From positions 248,001-312,000 of the forward strand of contig NZ_JARP01000002.1 of assembly GCF_000708595.2 (NCBI RefSeq): DNA of 64,000 nucleotides. The letters run 5' to 3'. The notes under the pieces were generated by a model. The model saw only the letters and a program-made list of their open reading frames with translations, did not search any database and had not been told where the DNA came from. This document shows, piece after piece, positions 51,019 to 60,203 of the stretch. The stretch comes from Flavobacterium sp. KJJ (lineage in GTDB: Bacteria > Bacteroidota > Bacteroidia > Flavobacteriales > Flavobacteriaceae). The translations under genes and the position numbers were made by a program. Position 1 is the first letter of the stretch. Each line of letters starts with the position of its first letter.

Positions 51019-51750
51019 TTAAGAATATATTCCTCCGTTTATATTAATAATTTCTCCGGTAATATAACTCGATTTTTTAGAAATCAAAAAGCTTACCAAA
51101 TCTGCTACTTCTTCGGCTTCGCCAAAACGATTTACCGGAATAAGTTTTAATAATTCTTTTTCGTCTAATTGGCTCGTCATATCCGTTCTAATAAAACCTG
51201 GTGCAACGGCATTAACTGTAATATTTCTTTTGGCAACTTCTTGTGCCAATGCTTTTGTAGCAGCAACAATCGCGCCTTTTGCCGCAGAATAATTGGTTTG
51301 TCCTGCAGTTCCTTTTACTCCAGAAACCGAAACCATGTTTACAATTCGGCCATATTTATTTCGAAGCATTTTTTGAATAAAAAACTGCGTTACATTAAAA
51401 AACCCGTTTAAACTTGTGTTCACAACGCCGTTCCAGTCTTCGGGAGTCATCCACATAAAAAGACCATCTTTTGTAATTCCGGCATTGTTTACAATTGCTT
51501 CTACAATGGCGCTAGGATTTTCTTCCTGCCATTTATTTAAAACAGTTTGAACTTCTTCAAAATTAGAAACATCAAAACCTAAAATTTCTCCTTTTCCGCC
51601 TAATCTCTGTACTTCAAGAAGTGTTTCTTCCGCAGCAGTTTTATTGGAGTGGTAGTTAATCAGAATATGATAGTCGGCATCAACGGCTAATTTTTTACAA
51701 ATAGCACTTCCAATTCCTCTTGAACCGCCTGTTACTAATACACATTTCAT
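51019..51750 (-). CDS. fabG: 3-oxoacyl-ACP reductase (FabG-like SDR)
   Basis: A 243-residue short-chain dehydrogenase with the NADP-binding motif TGGSRGIG (7-14), NNAG (88-91), the catalytic S141, Y154 and K158 (in the NYSAAKG block), and PGFIRTDM. It reduces the beta-keto group after each condensation in polyene or alkyl chain growth. The gene is pathway-associated, so the cell most likely has another fabG for fatty acids. Confidence 0.9.
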   Translation of the reverse strand: MKCVLVTGGSRGIGSAICKKLAVDADYHILINYHSNKTAAEETLLEVQRLGGKGEILGFDVSNFEEVQTVLNKWQEENPSAIVEAIVNNAGITKDGLFMWMTPEDWNGVVNTSLNGFFNVTQFFIQKMLRNKYGRIVNMVSVSGVKGTAGQTNYSAAKGAIVAATKALAQEVAKRNITVNAVAPGFIRTDMTSQLDEKELLKLIPVNRFGEAEEVADLVSFLISKKSSYITGEIININGGIYS

Positions 51751-51786
51751 TATATATATGGAATTTATTTTTATTGGAAATAAAAG

Positions 51787-53001
51787 CTATTTCTTCTTTT
51801 TAGCTGTTGCTTTGGTTGCTGTTTTTGCCGGTTTTGTTTCTGGTTTTGGTTTTTCAGCAGGAGTTTCAGCTATTTCTCTTTTTTCTGTTTTTGAAAATAG
51901 TTCAGCATTGTCAAACCATTGGTTGCTTAATACGGTTCCGTCTGGTTTAAGAAACCCCCATTTTCCTTCATTTTTTACTCTTGCAACGCCATCAATAAAT
52001 CCTTTATCTTGTTGCGTAAACATAGCAATTAGTGCATTTGCAGTAATACCGTATTGTGTAGGGATTACTAATTTTCCAGATTCATTTATAAATCCCCAAT
52101 TGCTTTCTTTTATCGGAGCCAAACCGTTTGCACTGAAAACTTCTGCATCATTATAAGTTGGCGGAATAACAAATTCTGCTTTTGGATTTATATATCCCCA
52201 TTTTGAACCTACTTGTACTGGTGCTAAATTTTTAGAGAAAGCTTTTCCTTTATCGTAAATAGGAAGAATTACCCAATTTCCTTTTATATCAATGTAGCCA
52301 ATTTTTCCGTTTTTCTTGGCAAATGTCAAATCTTGAGTTTCAAAATCCCAGATTTTTTCTGCACCGTCTACAGGAATAAATTTCCCTGCATTTACGAGTC
52401 CGAAAGTTTTATCTTTTCTGGCCCAAGTTGTATTTTTAAAATAGCCTCCAATTTCATCATAAACAGGTTCTACTAATTCTTTGCCGGCAGTATTAATAAT
52501 TCCCCATTTTTTATTGCTTTCCACTCTTGCATATCCATTTTCAAAAGACTTGATCTGATCGTATTTTGGCTCTAAAACAACGGTCATTTTGTTGTTGATC
52601 AATCCTACTTTGTTGTTTTGTCTAAAGAAAGCTACACCATCATTAAAATCAAATAATTTATCAGAAGCCGGTGCTTTTTGAATCTCACCTTTTGTATTAA
52701 TATAAACCCACTCTTTGTCTTTTTGTACAATTGCGATACCGCTGTTAAAATCTTTGGCATCTTTAAAATCAGCCGGAATTATCCAAGTTCCTTTAGCATC
52801 TATAAATCCCCATTTTCCGCCATTTTCAACAGCAGCCAAACCTTCAGAAAAACTTCTGGCAGCTTTATATTGAGGTTCAATTTTAAAAGAGCCGTCTTTA
52901 GCAAGATATCCAAATTTTGAATTCTTTTTAACTAACGCCAGTTCTTGACTATTAACGAATTGAATGAGTAATAACAATAAAAAAAGTAGTGATTTTTTCA
53001 T
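51787..53001 (-). CDS. WG-repeat secreted protein
   Basis: A 404-residue protein with signal peptide (KKSLLFLLLLLIQFVNSQ) and about a dozen WG (KWGFI/KFGYL-type) repeats, such as KFGYLAKDGSFKIEPQYKAARSFSEGLAAVENGGKWGFIDAKGTWIIP. The last 35 residues are a Lys/Pro/Ala/Thr-rich tail. Its function in pigment synthesis is unknown; it may bind or scaffold at the cell surface. The open frame begins with a TTG at 53016, but the ATG at 53001 lies at the signal peptide; a -7-like box (TAATTTTG, minus strand 53021-53014) just upstream supports this start. Confidence 0.85.
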   Translation of the reverse strand: MKKSLLFLLLLLIQFVNSQELALVKKNSKFGYLAKDGSFKIEPQYKAARSFSEGLAAVENGGKWGFIDAKGTWIIPADFKDAKDFNSGIAIVQKDKEWVYINTKGEIQKAPASDKLFDFNDGVAFFRQNNKVGLINNKMTVVLEPKYDQIKSFENGYARVESNKKWGIINTAGKELVEPVYDEIGGYFKNTTWARKDKTFGLVNAGKFIPVDGAEKIWDFETQDLTFAKKNGKIGYIDIKGNWVILPIYDKGKAFSKNLAPVQVGSKWGYINPKAEFVIPPTYNDAEVFSANGLAPIKESNWGFINESGKLVIPTQYGITANALIAMFTQQDKGFIDGVARVKNEGKWGFLKPDGTVLSNQWFDNAELFSKTEKREIAETPAEKPKPETKPAKTATKATAKKKK

Positions 53002-53032
53002 GGATTTAAGATTCAAAATTAATATAATCGGT

Positions 53033-54553
53033 TTAACTATTTATAAGGTAATCTTTTACTTGTTGAACAAACGGATACATTACCTGATCTTCCTTGAATT
53101 CTGGAATTATATTTCGAACATCGCCGTACCATTTTTTAGTAACCGATGAAATTTTATTTTTTTGAGCTAAATAGTCAATCGCCTGAACAATCGTAATCAT
53201 TTCAATTGCTAATACTTCAAAAGCATTTTCGATAACTTTTGATGTAATCACTGCGGCATTTGTTCCCATACTTACAATGTCTTGATTGTCATTGTTGTTT
53301 GGAATTGAATGAACATACATTGGGTTCGAAAGCATCTGGCTTTCTGCAGTTGTTGAGGTTGCAGTGAACTGAACACCCTGCATTCCGAAATTAAATCCTA
53401 AAGTTCCTAAATTCACGAATGGAGGAAGAATTTCGTTAATTTTTGAATTCAATAAATAATTCAATTGACGTTCTGCCAGCATCGTTAATTTCGTAATAAC
53501 AATTTTCAGTTTATCCATTTCAAGTGAAATATAATCACCGTGGAAATTTCCTCCGTGGTAAACATGTTTGTTTTTTACGTCGATAATTGGGTTGTCGTTT
53601 GCTGAGTTAAATTCGTCTTCTAAAATCGAAGCAACATTATTAATCGTTTCTAAAACCGGTCCAAGAATTTGAGGCACACATCTTAATGAATAATATTCCT
53701 GAACTTTTTCTTTAAAAATTTCTTCTGTATTTTCTCCAGAATATAAATGATCTTCTCTTTTGCGGATCAAAGTACTGTCAGAAAGATTTTGTCTCATTCT
53801 TAAAGCTACTTCCTGTTGTCCTTTATGTCTTTTGGTTTGATTTAATTCTTCAGAAAAATGATCATCATAAGCCTGCACCAATTCGTTTATAGCACAAGAA
53901 CATTTTAGAGACCAATCTAATAATTTGTTAGCGTGATGCACATTTACAACGCCAATTCCGGTCATTACAGAAGTTCCGTTGATTAAAGCCAATCCTTCTC
54001 TGATTTCTACCTGAATTGGTTTTAATCCTTCAATTTCAAAAACTTCAGGAGTTGGTCTTCTGTCGCCTTTATAAAAAACTTCGCCTTCGCCAATTAAAAC
54101 TAAAGCTAAATGAGATAATTGAACTAAGTCACCGCTGGCACCAACACCGCCATGTTCAAAGATTAAAGGCGTAATATCTCTGTTGATTAATTCTGCCATC
54201 AAATGAATTACAGAAGGATGAACTCCAGAATTTCCTAATGAAAGCGTATTCAAACGAGCTAAAATAGCCGCTTTTGCACAAACCGGACTTAAAGGTTTTC
54301 CGGTTCCCGAAGAGTGGCTTCTAATTAAATTATATTGCAGCTGAATTTGGTCTGACTCTTTAATTCGATATTGAGCCATTGGTCCAAAACCAGTATTTAC
54401 ACCGTATATTATTTTATTTCCTGAAAATTCTTTCAAAAAATTAAAGCTTTCGTTTACTCGATTTAGAACTACATCGCTGATGGTAACTTTGTTATTGCCA
54501 AAAATTATAGACTCGAATTCTGCTAAACTTAGATATTCATTAATTGTATTCAT
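53033..54553 (-). CDS. Tyrosine ammonia-lyase (aromatic amino acid lyase family)
   Basis: A 506-residue lyase carrying the self-forming MIO prosthetic group at A139-S140-G141 in GGVGASGDLVQLSHLALVLIG. The substrate-selectivity region reads LIRSH (H80), as in bacterial tyrosine and histidine lyases. The sequence, as I remember it, is very close to the characterised F. johnsoniae tyrosine ammonia-lyase, which makes p-coumarate from L-tyrosine. In a flexirubin cluster p-coumarate is the expected aryl starter. It is the first gene of the - strand cluster and shares a divergent promoter region with the halogenase-like gene. Confidence 0.92.
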   Translation of the reverse strand: MNTINEYLSLAEFESIIFGNNKVTISDVVLNRVNESFNFLKEFSGNKIIYGVNTGFGPMAQYRIKESDQIQLQYNLIRSHSSGTGKPLSPVCAKAAILARLNTLSLGNSGVHPSVIHLMAELINRDITPLIFEHGGVGASGDLVQLSHLALVLIGEGEVFYKGDRRPTPEVFEIEGLKPIQVEIREGLALINGTSVMTGIGVVNVHHANKLLDWSLKCSCAINELVQAYDDHFSEELNQTKRHKGQQEVALRMRQNLSDSTLIRKREDHLYSGENTEEIFKEKVQEYYSLRCVPQILGPVLETINNVASILEDEFNSANDNPIIDVKNKHVYHGGNFHGDYISLEMDKLKIVITKLTMLAERQLNYLLNSKINEILPPFVNLGTLGFNFGMQGVQFTATSTTAESQMLSNPMYVHSIPNNNDNQDIVSMGTNAAVITSKVIENAFEVLAIEMITIVQAIDYLAQKNKISSVTKKWYGDVRNIIPEFKEDQVMYPFVQQVKDYLINS

Positions 54554-54587
54554 TAAATTGTTTTTGGTTGTGCTAATTTAATTTTAT

Positions 54588-54617
54588 TTATCAAAATAAA
54601 TGTAGTTATTTTGATAA
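54588..54617. promoter_or_regulatory. Perfect inverted repeat in the tal/halogenase divergent promoter
   Basis: TTATCAAAATAA (54588-54599) is exactly complementary to TTATTTTGATAA (54606-54617) with a 6-base spacer. Each arm reads TTATTTTG outward, one base from the -7 consensus TAnnTTTG, so the repeat may be a pair of back-to-back promoters, an operator, or both. It lies in the 101 bases between the two start codons. Confidence 0.7.
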
Positions 54618-54654
54618 GCGCAAATGTAAGTTAATAATCGATAACATTTTTATT

Positions 54655-55908
54655 ATGACAAAGGAGTTTGTTGATGTTTTGGTGATCGGTGCAGGACCTT
54701 CGGGATGCGTTTCGGCATCTTATCTTCATAAAAATAATATTAAGATAAAAGTAGTAGAAAAAGCTAGATTTCCACGGCTTGTGGTAGGCGAAAGCCTAAT
54801 TCCGCGAGTGATGGATCATTTTGCCGAAGCTGAACTTTTTGAAAGCCTCGATGCGATGAATTTCGAGAAAAAATTAGGTGCTCGTTTTATTAGGGGAGAA
54901 GAAATTTGTGTTTTCGATTTCAGTCAGAAATTTGGCGAAGGCTGGGATTGGACGTGGCAAGTACCACGTGCTGATTTTGATAACACGATGGCGGAAGAAG
55001 TAATTAGAAAAGGAATTGATTTAGAATTTGAAACAGAAGTTTTGGAAGTTTCTTTTGAAGGAAAAAATTCTAAAACCATTGTAAAAGATGCAGCCGGAAA
55101 TTTAAAAGAAATTCACGCTAAATTTATTATTGATTCTAGCGGATACGGACGCGTTTTACCGAGACTTTTAGACTTGGATACGCCGTCGAAACTTGATCCT
55201 CATTCTTCGATTTTTACACACGTAAAAGATATTAATCGCCCGGAAGGCGAGGAAGGAACGCAGATTTCATTCGATATTCTAGAAACGGAAGTTTGGTTAT
55301 GGGTAATTCCGTTTTCTAATGGAAATACAAGTTTAGGTGTTGTGGGGCCAACGGATTTTATTAATTCGCTTTCTGAAAATAAAGACAATGCGGAAGCTTT
55401 GAAAAATGCAATTCAGAAGTCTGATTATTATATCAAAAGATTTAAAGGAACGGAATTTTTATTTGAACCGGTAAAACTCGAAAATTATTCAAGAGCCGTT
55501 AAAAGAATGTACGGAGATGGTTTTGCTTTGACAGGAAACAGTTCTGAATTTCTAGATCCGGTTTTTTCTTCTGGAGTTGCTTTTGCAACAGAATCTGGAA
55601 TGCTTGCCGCGAAATTATACATCAAAGAATCGCAGGGAATTGAAGTAGATTGGGAAACTGAATTTACCGATTATATGAAAAGAGGAATTGCTGTTTTTAC
55701 CACTTACGTGAAAGAATGGTACACTGGAAACCTTCAGACTTTGTTTTTTCATCAGCCTGAAAATCCAGATGTAAAGGAGAAAATTTGTTCCGTTTTAGCA
55801 GGTTATGTTTGGAATGAAGAAAATCCGTTTGTCAAAAAACACGATCACGTGATCAAGAATATGGCGTATTTATTGAATATGCAGAAAGAAGAAGCGAATA
55901 AAGAATAA
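54655..55908 (+). CDS. FAD-dependent halogenase/hydroxylase-like enzyme of the flexirubin cluster
   Basis: A 417-residue flavoenzyme with the dinucleotide motif VIGAGPSGCVSASYL (GAGPSG at 12-17), VVGESLIPRVMDHF and, at 214-219, WLWVIP, the W-x-W-x-I-P pattern of flavin-dependent halogenases. K73 in NFEKKLGARF is at the place of the catalytic Lys of these halogenases. It may chlorinate or hydroxylate the aryl ring; chlorinated flexirubins are known. It is transcribed divergently from tal and has its own terminator. A plain hydroxylase is possible, since relatives without halogenase activity share parts of these motifs. Confidence 0.8.
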   Translation: MTKEFVDVLVIGAGPSGCVSASYLHKNNIKIKVVEKARFPRLVVGESLIPRVMDHFAEAELFESLDAMNFEKKLGARFIRGEEICVFDFSQKFGEGWDWTWQVPRADFDNTMAEEVIRKGIDLEFETEVLEVSFEGKNSKTIVKDAAGNLKEIHAKFIIDSSGYGRVLPRLLDLDTPSKLDPHSSIFTHVKDINRPEGEEGTQISFDILETEVWLWVIPFSNGNTSLGVVGPTDFINSLSENKDNAEALKNAIQKSDYYIKRFKGTEFLFEPVKLENYSRAVKRMYGDGFALTGNSSEFLDPVFSSGVAFATESGMLAAKLYIKESQGIEVDWETEFTDYMKRGIAVFTTYVKEWYTGNLQTLFFHQPENPDVKEKICSVLAGYVWNEENPFVKKHDHVIKNMAYLLNMQKEEANKE

Positions 55909-55949
55909 TTGTTTGTAGAATTTACACAAGAAGACATAGGACAATAAAT

Positions 55950-55983
55950 AAAAAGAGGATATCAAATTGATATCCTCTTTTTG
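55950..55983. terminator. Bidirectional terminator after the halogenase-like gene
   Basis: AAAAAGAGGATATCAA (55950-55965) pairs with TTGATATCCTCTTTTT (55967-55982) around one base, a perfect 16-bp palindrome flanked by A- and T-runs. It also faces the end of the - strand symporter gene (stop at 56015). Confidence 0.9.
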
Positions 55984-56014
55984 TCTTCAAAAAATAATAT
56001 AGTAAAAAATTATA

Positions 56015-57700
56015 CTACCAGAATTTAACGTACAATGCCACAATAATCAATAATGTAATTACGATTAAAACTGTAGTTTGTGGTTTTACTTTAAACATTT
56101 CAGCGTCTATTTCGAACGCTTTAGGATTTACTTTTGGTCCTGCAAAACTGATTCCGATCATAGCCAGCATTGTAAAGAAGAATGATAATCCCATACAAAT
56201 GTGGAAAGGAATTTCGAAAGCACCTTTTCCATTTGGATAAGCAGTATATAACAATGTTTCGTTTCCGAACAACATTGGAGCATATTCGTTGAATAATACT
56301 GACAATACAAATCCTAAAATCACCCCTACAATAGCGGCAGTTCCAGTAGTTCTTTTCCAGAACATACCAAGGAAGAACATTGCAAAAACTCCAGGGCTGA
56401 TAAATCCAGTGTATTTTTGAATGTAGGTAAATCCACCAACACCGCCAATTCCTAAGATGTCATTCCATGTAAATAAAACAGCTAAAAGCATTGCAGCAAA
56501 AACAGCAATTCTACCAATGTTTACTTGTTGTTTTTCTCCAGCTTCTTTTTGAATGTATTTTTTATGAATATCTAAAGTATAAATAGTCGAGATACTGTTT
56601 ACTTTTCCAGCTAATGAAGCCACAATTGCAGCAGTCAAAGCCGCTACAGAAAGTCCTTTTAAACCTGTTGGCAAGAAAGTTAATACTGCAGAGTACGCTC
56701 CATCTTTTCCTCCAACTAATTGTGGTAAATGTCCATTTTCATATAAAACAAAAGCAGCAATACCAGGCAACATTACGATTAAAGGCATTAATAATTTCAA
56801 CATTCCAGCAAATAAAATACCTGTACGAGCCGTTTGTAAATCGGCACCAAGAGCTCTTTGCGTGATGTATTGGTTACATCCCCAATAGTTTAAGTTGATG
56901 ATCCAGATACCGGCAAGGTAAGACATCAAACCTGGGAAAGTCAAATATTTGTCGATTTCAAGCTGAGATGAATTTGCAGTTGGTTTCGGGATAATCATTT
57001 TGAAATGCTCAGGAGCCTCTCTCATCAAAACTTTGAAACCAGCAATTGCATTTTCGCCTACTCCAAAATATTGTCCAACAGTTGTTAAGGCAATGTATGA
57101 AGTTACTAAACCTCCAATAATTAAAACGGCAACTTGAATAACGTCTGTATAAGCAACAACCTTCATGCCTCCTAAAGAGATAAACAAAGCAAATATTGCC
57201 AATCCGATCATGATCACGTGAAGATATTCACCGCCTGCAAGTCCGTTAATAGCAACAGCTCCTAAATAAAGGATAGAAGTTAAATTTACAAAAACATACA
57301 GAAACAACCAGAAAACCGCCATAATCAAAGCAGTAGATTCGTTGTAACGTGTTTTTAAGAATTGAGGCATTGTGTAAATCTTATTTTTAAGATATACAGG
57401 AATAAACCAAACCGCTACAATAATTAAGGCAACAGCAGCAAGCCATTCGTAAGCAGCAACAGCGATTCCTAAAAAGAAACCTTCACCGCTCATTCCGATA
57501 AATTGTTCAGCAGAAATATTTGAAGCAATCAAAGAAGCTCCAATAGCCCACCAAGTTAAATTTCCTTCAGCCAAAAAGTAAGCTTTAGCATCTTGCTCGT
57601 CTTGTTTACGTTTTCGATAAACAGTATAACCGTAGACCGAAACTACGATGAAATAAATAATAAAAACCGCATAATCTGCGAAAGCGAGGTTCTGGTTCAT
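56015..57700 (-). CDS. Sodium:solute symporter (SSS family), probably galactose or sugar uptake
   Basis: A 561-residue membrane protein with about 14 helices in the SSS/SGLT pattern, for example WWAIGASLIASNISAEQFIGMSGEGFFLGIAVAAYEW near the start, and SLAGKVNSISTIYTLDIHKKY in the sodium-site region. Sugar-transporting SGLT relatives share this. Its position next to galT, galK and galactan enzymes suggests galactose as substrate. The frame begins at 57751, but the ATG at 57700 giving MNQNLAFADYAVFIIYF is the more usual start. A 275-base gap separates it from galT, so it may have its own promoter. Confidence 0.88.
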   Translation of the reverse strand: MNQNLAFADYAVFIIYFIVVSVYGYTVYRKRKQDEQDAKAYFLAEGNLTWWAIGASLIASNISAEQFIGMSGEGFFLGIAVAAYEWLAAVALIIVAVWFIPVYLKNKIYTMPQFLKTRYNESTALIMAVFWLFLYVFVNLTSILYLGAVAINGLAGGEYLHVIMIGLAIFALFISLGGMKVVAYTDVIQVAVLIIGGLVTSYIALTTVGQYFGVGENAIAGFKVLMREAPEHFKMIIPKPTANSSQLEIDKYLTFPGLMSYLAGIWIINLNYWGCNQYITQRALGADLQTARTGILFAGMLKLLMPLIVMLPGIAAFVLYENGHLPQLVGGKDGAYSAVLTFLPTGLKGLSVAALTAAIVASLAGKVNSISTIYTLDIHKKYIQKEAGEKQQVNIGRIAVFAAMLLAVLFTWNDILGIGGVGGFTYIQKYTGFISPGVFAMFFLGMFWKRTTGTAAIVGVILGFVLSVLFNEYAPMLFGNETLLYTAYPNGKGAFEIPFHICMGLSFFFTMLAMIGISFAGPKVNPKAFEIDAEMFKVKPQTTVLIVITLLIIVALYVKFW

Positions 57701-57975
57701 TGTTAGTAGTATTTTAAAGGTGATTGTTTGTTTATTTGGTTTTGAAATCATTTTTTAAGACAATTTCTAACCTGGATTTTTATTGTTTTATCTGGATTAA
57801 AATAAGATATCTGTTTTTATTCTGTTATTTTTTTATGAAAATAAGAACGAAAGCCAAAAGTAAAATAAAATTCTATATCTGCACCATCAACAAATGTGTT
57901 TTTTACATTTATAAGCGGTTTGTTATGTTAAATTTTACTTTTGTCTTAATATCTGCTTTTCTATCCAGCATATTT

Positions 57976-59025
57976 TTAAATGCTTTTGTAATGCACTTCT
58001 GATTGCTGTCTTAAAATTTCGGCACTTTTCTCAGGTGTAATATCACGCTGCGATTCGCCTAACATTTCATAACCGACCATAAATTTTTTAACCGTGGCAG
58101 ATCTCAATAAAGGCGGGTAAAAATGCATATGAAAATGCCATTCAGGATGTTCTAATCCATCTGTTGGAGCTTGGTGAATTCCAGATGAGTAGGGAAAAGA
58201 AGTGCTGAATAAATTATCGTATTTTGTTGTAAGCTGTTTTAAAATCTTAGCAAATGATTTTGTTTCTTCTGGTGTTAAATCAGTGATTTTACCAAAAGCT
58301 CTTTTGCTCAAAATCATAGTTTCGTAAGGCCAGATTGCCCAGAACGGAACTAATGCCACAAAATGATCGTTTTCGATTACAATGCGTTCTCCTGATCTTA
58401 ATTCAGCCTGAAGATAATCTTCAAGAAGCGTTCTTTTGTTTTTGTCAAAATAAGCTTTTAGGCTGTTTTGTGTTTTTTCAACTTGTGTTGGCAATGACGA
58501 CTGCGCCCAGATTTGTCCGTGCGGATGCGGGTTGCTGCAGCCCATCACGCTTCCTTTATTTTCAAAAATCTGAACGTGATTAATATATTTGATATTCCCT
58601 AAATCGGTATATTCTTTTTGCCAAGTTCTAATAATGTTTTCAATACCATCCAGTTCCATTTCAGGTAAAGTAAGATCGTGTCGTGGCGAAAAACAAACCA
58701 CTCTCGAAATTCCTTGTTCTGGTTTTGCTTTAAAGAAAGTATGTTTAATATCTTCTTCAAAAATAATTTCGTCTTGCTTCATTGCAGCAAAATCATTTTC
58801 AAAAACAAAGCTGCTTTCGTATTTCGGATTATTCATTCCGTTTGCACGAACGTTTCCTGGACATAAGTAACAAGTTGGGTCGTATTTTGGCAATGTTTCT
58901 GTTGTTATGGTTTCATTTTGCCCCTGCCAAGGACGTTTTGAACGATGAGGTGAAACCAAAACCCATTCGTTAATTAAAGGGTTGAAGCGCCTGTGCGGAT
59001 CTTCGTTAATGTCAAAATTTTTCAT
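57976..59025 (-). CDS. galT: Galactose-1-phosphate uridylyltransferase (GalT)
   Basis: A 349-residue GalT of the Leloir pathway, exchanging UMP between UDP-glucose and galactose-1-phosphate. The active-site H-P-H reads H167-P-H169 in SNPHPHGQIWAQ, with H169 as the likely uridylylated nucleophile. Zinc-site cysteines appear in CYLCPGN. The C-terminal GIHQAPTDGLEHPEWHFHMHFYPPLLRS block is complete. It lies 17 bases downstream of galK. Confidence 0.95.
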   Translation of the reverse strand: MKNFDINEDPHRRFNPLINEWVLVSPHRSKRPWQGQNETITTETLPKYDPTCYLCPGNVRANGMNNPKYESSFVFENDFAAMKQDEIIFEEDIKHTFFKAKPEQGISRVVCFSPRHDLTLPEMELDGIENIIRTWQKEYTDLGNIKYINHVQIFENKGSVMGCSNPHPHGQIWAQSSLPTQVEKTQNSLKAYFDKNKRTLLEDYLQAELRSGERIVIENDHFVALVPFWAIWPYETMILSKRAFGKITDLTPEETKSFAKILKQLTTKYDNLFSTSFPYSSGIHQAPTDGLEHPEWHFHMHFYPPLLRSATVKKFMVGYEMLGESQRDITPEKSAEILRQQSEVHYKSI

Positions 59026-59042
59026 TGTAATTTGTTGTGGTA

Positions 59043-60203
59043 TTAAAGTAGTGTTGTTCCATTTGAGATTTTTACATCATAGAATTTTAATTCAATTCCA
59101 AATGTATCTAAATAAAGATTTGAAAACTTACTTTTTACCTCATTTTCATTACCTTTTTTTATTAAATTTATGGTGCATCCGCCAAAACCGCCGCCCATTA
59201 AGCGTGAACCAATTATAGCGTCGTCAGCTTTTGCGGTATCTACAAGCATATCTAACTCTTCGCAGCTCACTTCATATTCTTTCGATAAACCGTAATGTGT
59301 TTCGAAAAGCAATTGTCCTAAAAGTTCGATGTTTCCGTTGTCTAAAGCTTCGCATGCTTTTATTACGCGGTTAATTTCTTTTACAACAAAATGAACTCTT
59401 TTAAAAACTGTTGGAGTAAATTGATCCTGAATACTTAAAAGCTGTTCTTCAGTACAATCTCTGAAACTTTTAACTTCTGAAAAATGGTTTTTGATAATTG
59501 CCAAACCTTGTTCACATTCAATTCTTCTCGTATTATATTCAGATGTAAAAAGCGAATGTTTTACGTTGCTGTCAAATAAAATCAAAGAATAATCTTTGAA
59601 ATCGGCATTGTGATATTCAAAATCCAATGTGTTGCAATCCAGTTTTATTACTTTATTTTCAAGTCCGTGTACGCTTGAAAATTGATCCATAATACCACAG
59701 TTAATTCCAACCCAGTGCTCTGCTTTTTGTCCTAATAGGGCAATGTCAACTTTTTCAATTTTTAAATCGAAAAGTTCTTTTATCCCGAAAAGCATGCCGC
59801 ATTCTAAAGCTGCTGAAGAAGATAATCCAGAACCAACCGGAATATTACTGCTGAAAACACAATTGAAACCTTCAAAAGAAAATCCGTTATCTTGTAATTG
59901 TTTAATAACGCCACGAATATAATTTGTCCATACGGCATCATTCAATTCGATTTTTTGAGTCAAATCGATTTCAAATTCTTCGTTTAAATCAATGGCGATT
60001 ATTTTAGATTTTGTGGTATTGTTTTTCTCAAAAGCAAAACAAATTACTTTGTCAATTGCAGCGGGCAAAACGTAACCGTCGTTGTAATCAATATGTTCTC
60101 CAATAATGTTGATTCTACCTGGAGAAAGCACAATTTTTTGAGGAGAAGATCCAAAAGATTTCTCAAAAAAGGCTGTGGTGTTTTGTATTAAAATGTCATT
60201 CAT
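59043..60203 (-). CDS. galK: Galactokinase (GalK)
   Basis: A 386-residue GHMP kinase that phosphorylates galactose at C1. Motifs are complete: the galactokinase signature GRINIIGEHIDYNDG near residue 30, the ATP-binding loop PVGSGLSSSAALECG, and GSRLMGGGFGGCTINL at the C-terminal end. It overlaps the beta-galactosidase gene by one base and precedes galT, so the three enzymes are made together. Confidence 0.96.
   Translation of the reverse strand: MNDILIQNTTAFFEKSFGSSPQKIVLSPGRINIIGEHIDYNDGYVLPAAIDKVICFAFEKNNTTKSKIIAIDLNEEFEIDLTQKIELNDAVWTNYIRGVIKQLQDNGFSFEGFNCVFSSNIPVGSGLSSSAALECGMLFGIKELFDLKIEKVDIALLGQKAEHWVGINCGIMDQFSSVHGLENKVIKLDCNTLDFEYHNADFKDYSLILFDSNVKHSLFTSEYNTRRIECEQGLAIIKNHFSEVKSFRDCTEEQLLSIQDQFTPTVFKRVHFVVKEINRVIKACEALDNGNIELLGQLLFETHYGLSKEYEVSCEELDMLVDTAKADDAIIGSRLMGGGFGGCTINLIKKGNENEVKSKFSNLYLDTFGIELKFYDVKISNGTTLL

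Noticed and set aside
53033..54553. Histidine ammonia-lyase of a histidine degradation pathway
   Set aside because: No other histidine-degradation gene is near, and the gene leads a flexirubin cluster; sequence resembles the F. johnsoniae tyrosine enzyme.
57701..57975. Small + strand gene between the symporter and galT
   Set aside because: The + strand frame at 57724-58002 is hydrophobic and Phe/Lys-rich with no start signal, and runs into the end of galT; it looks like AT-rich non-coding sequence.
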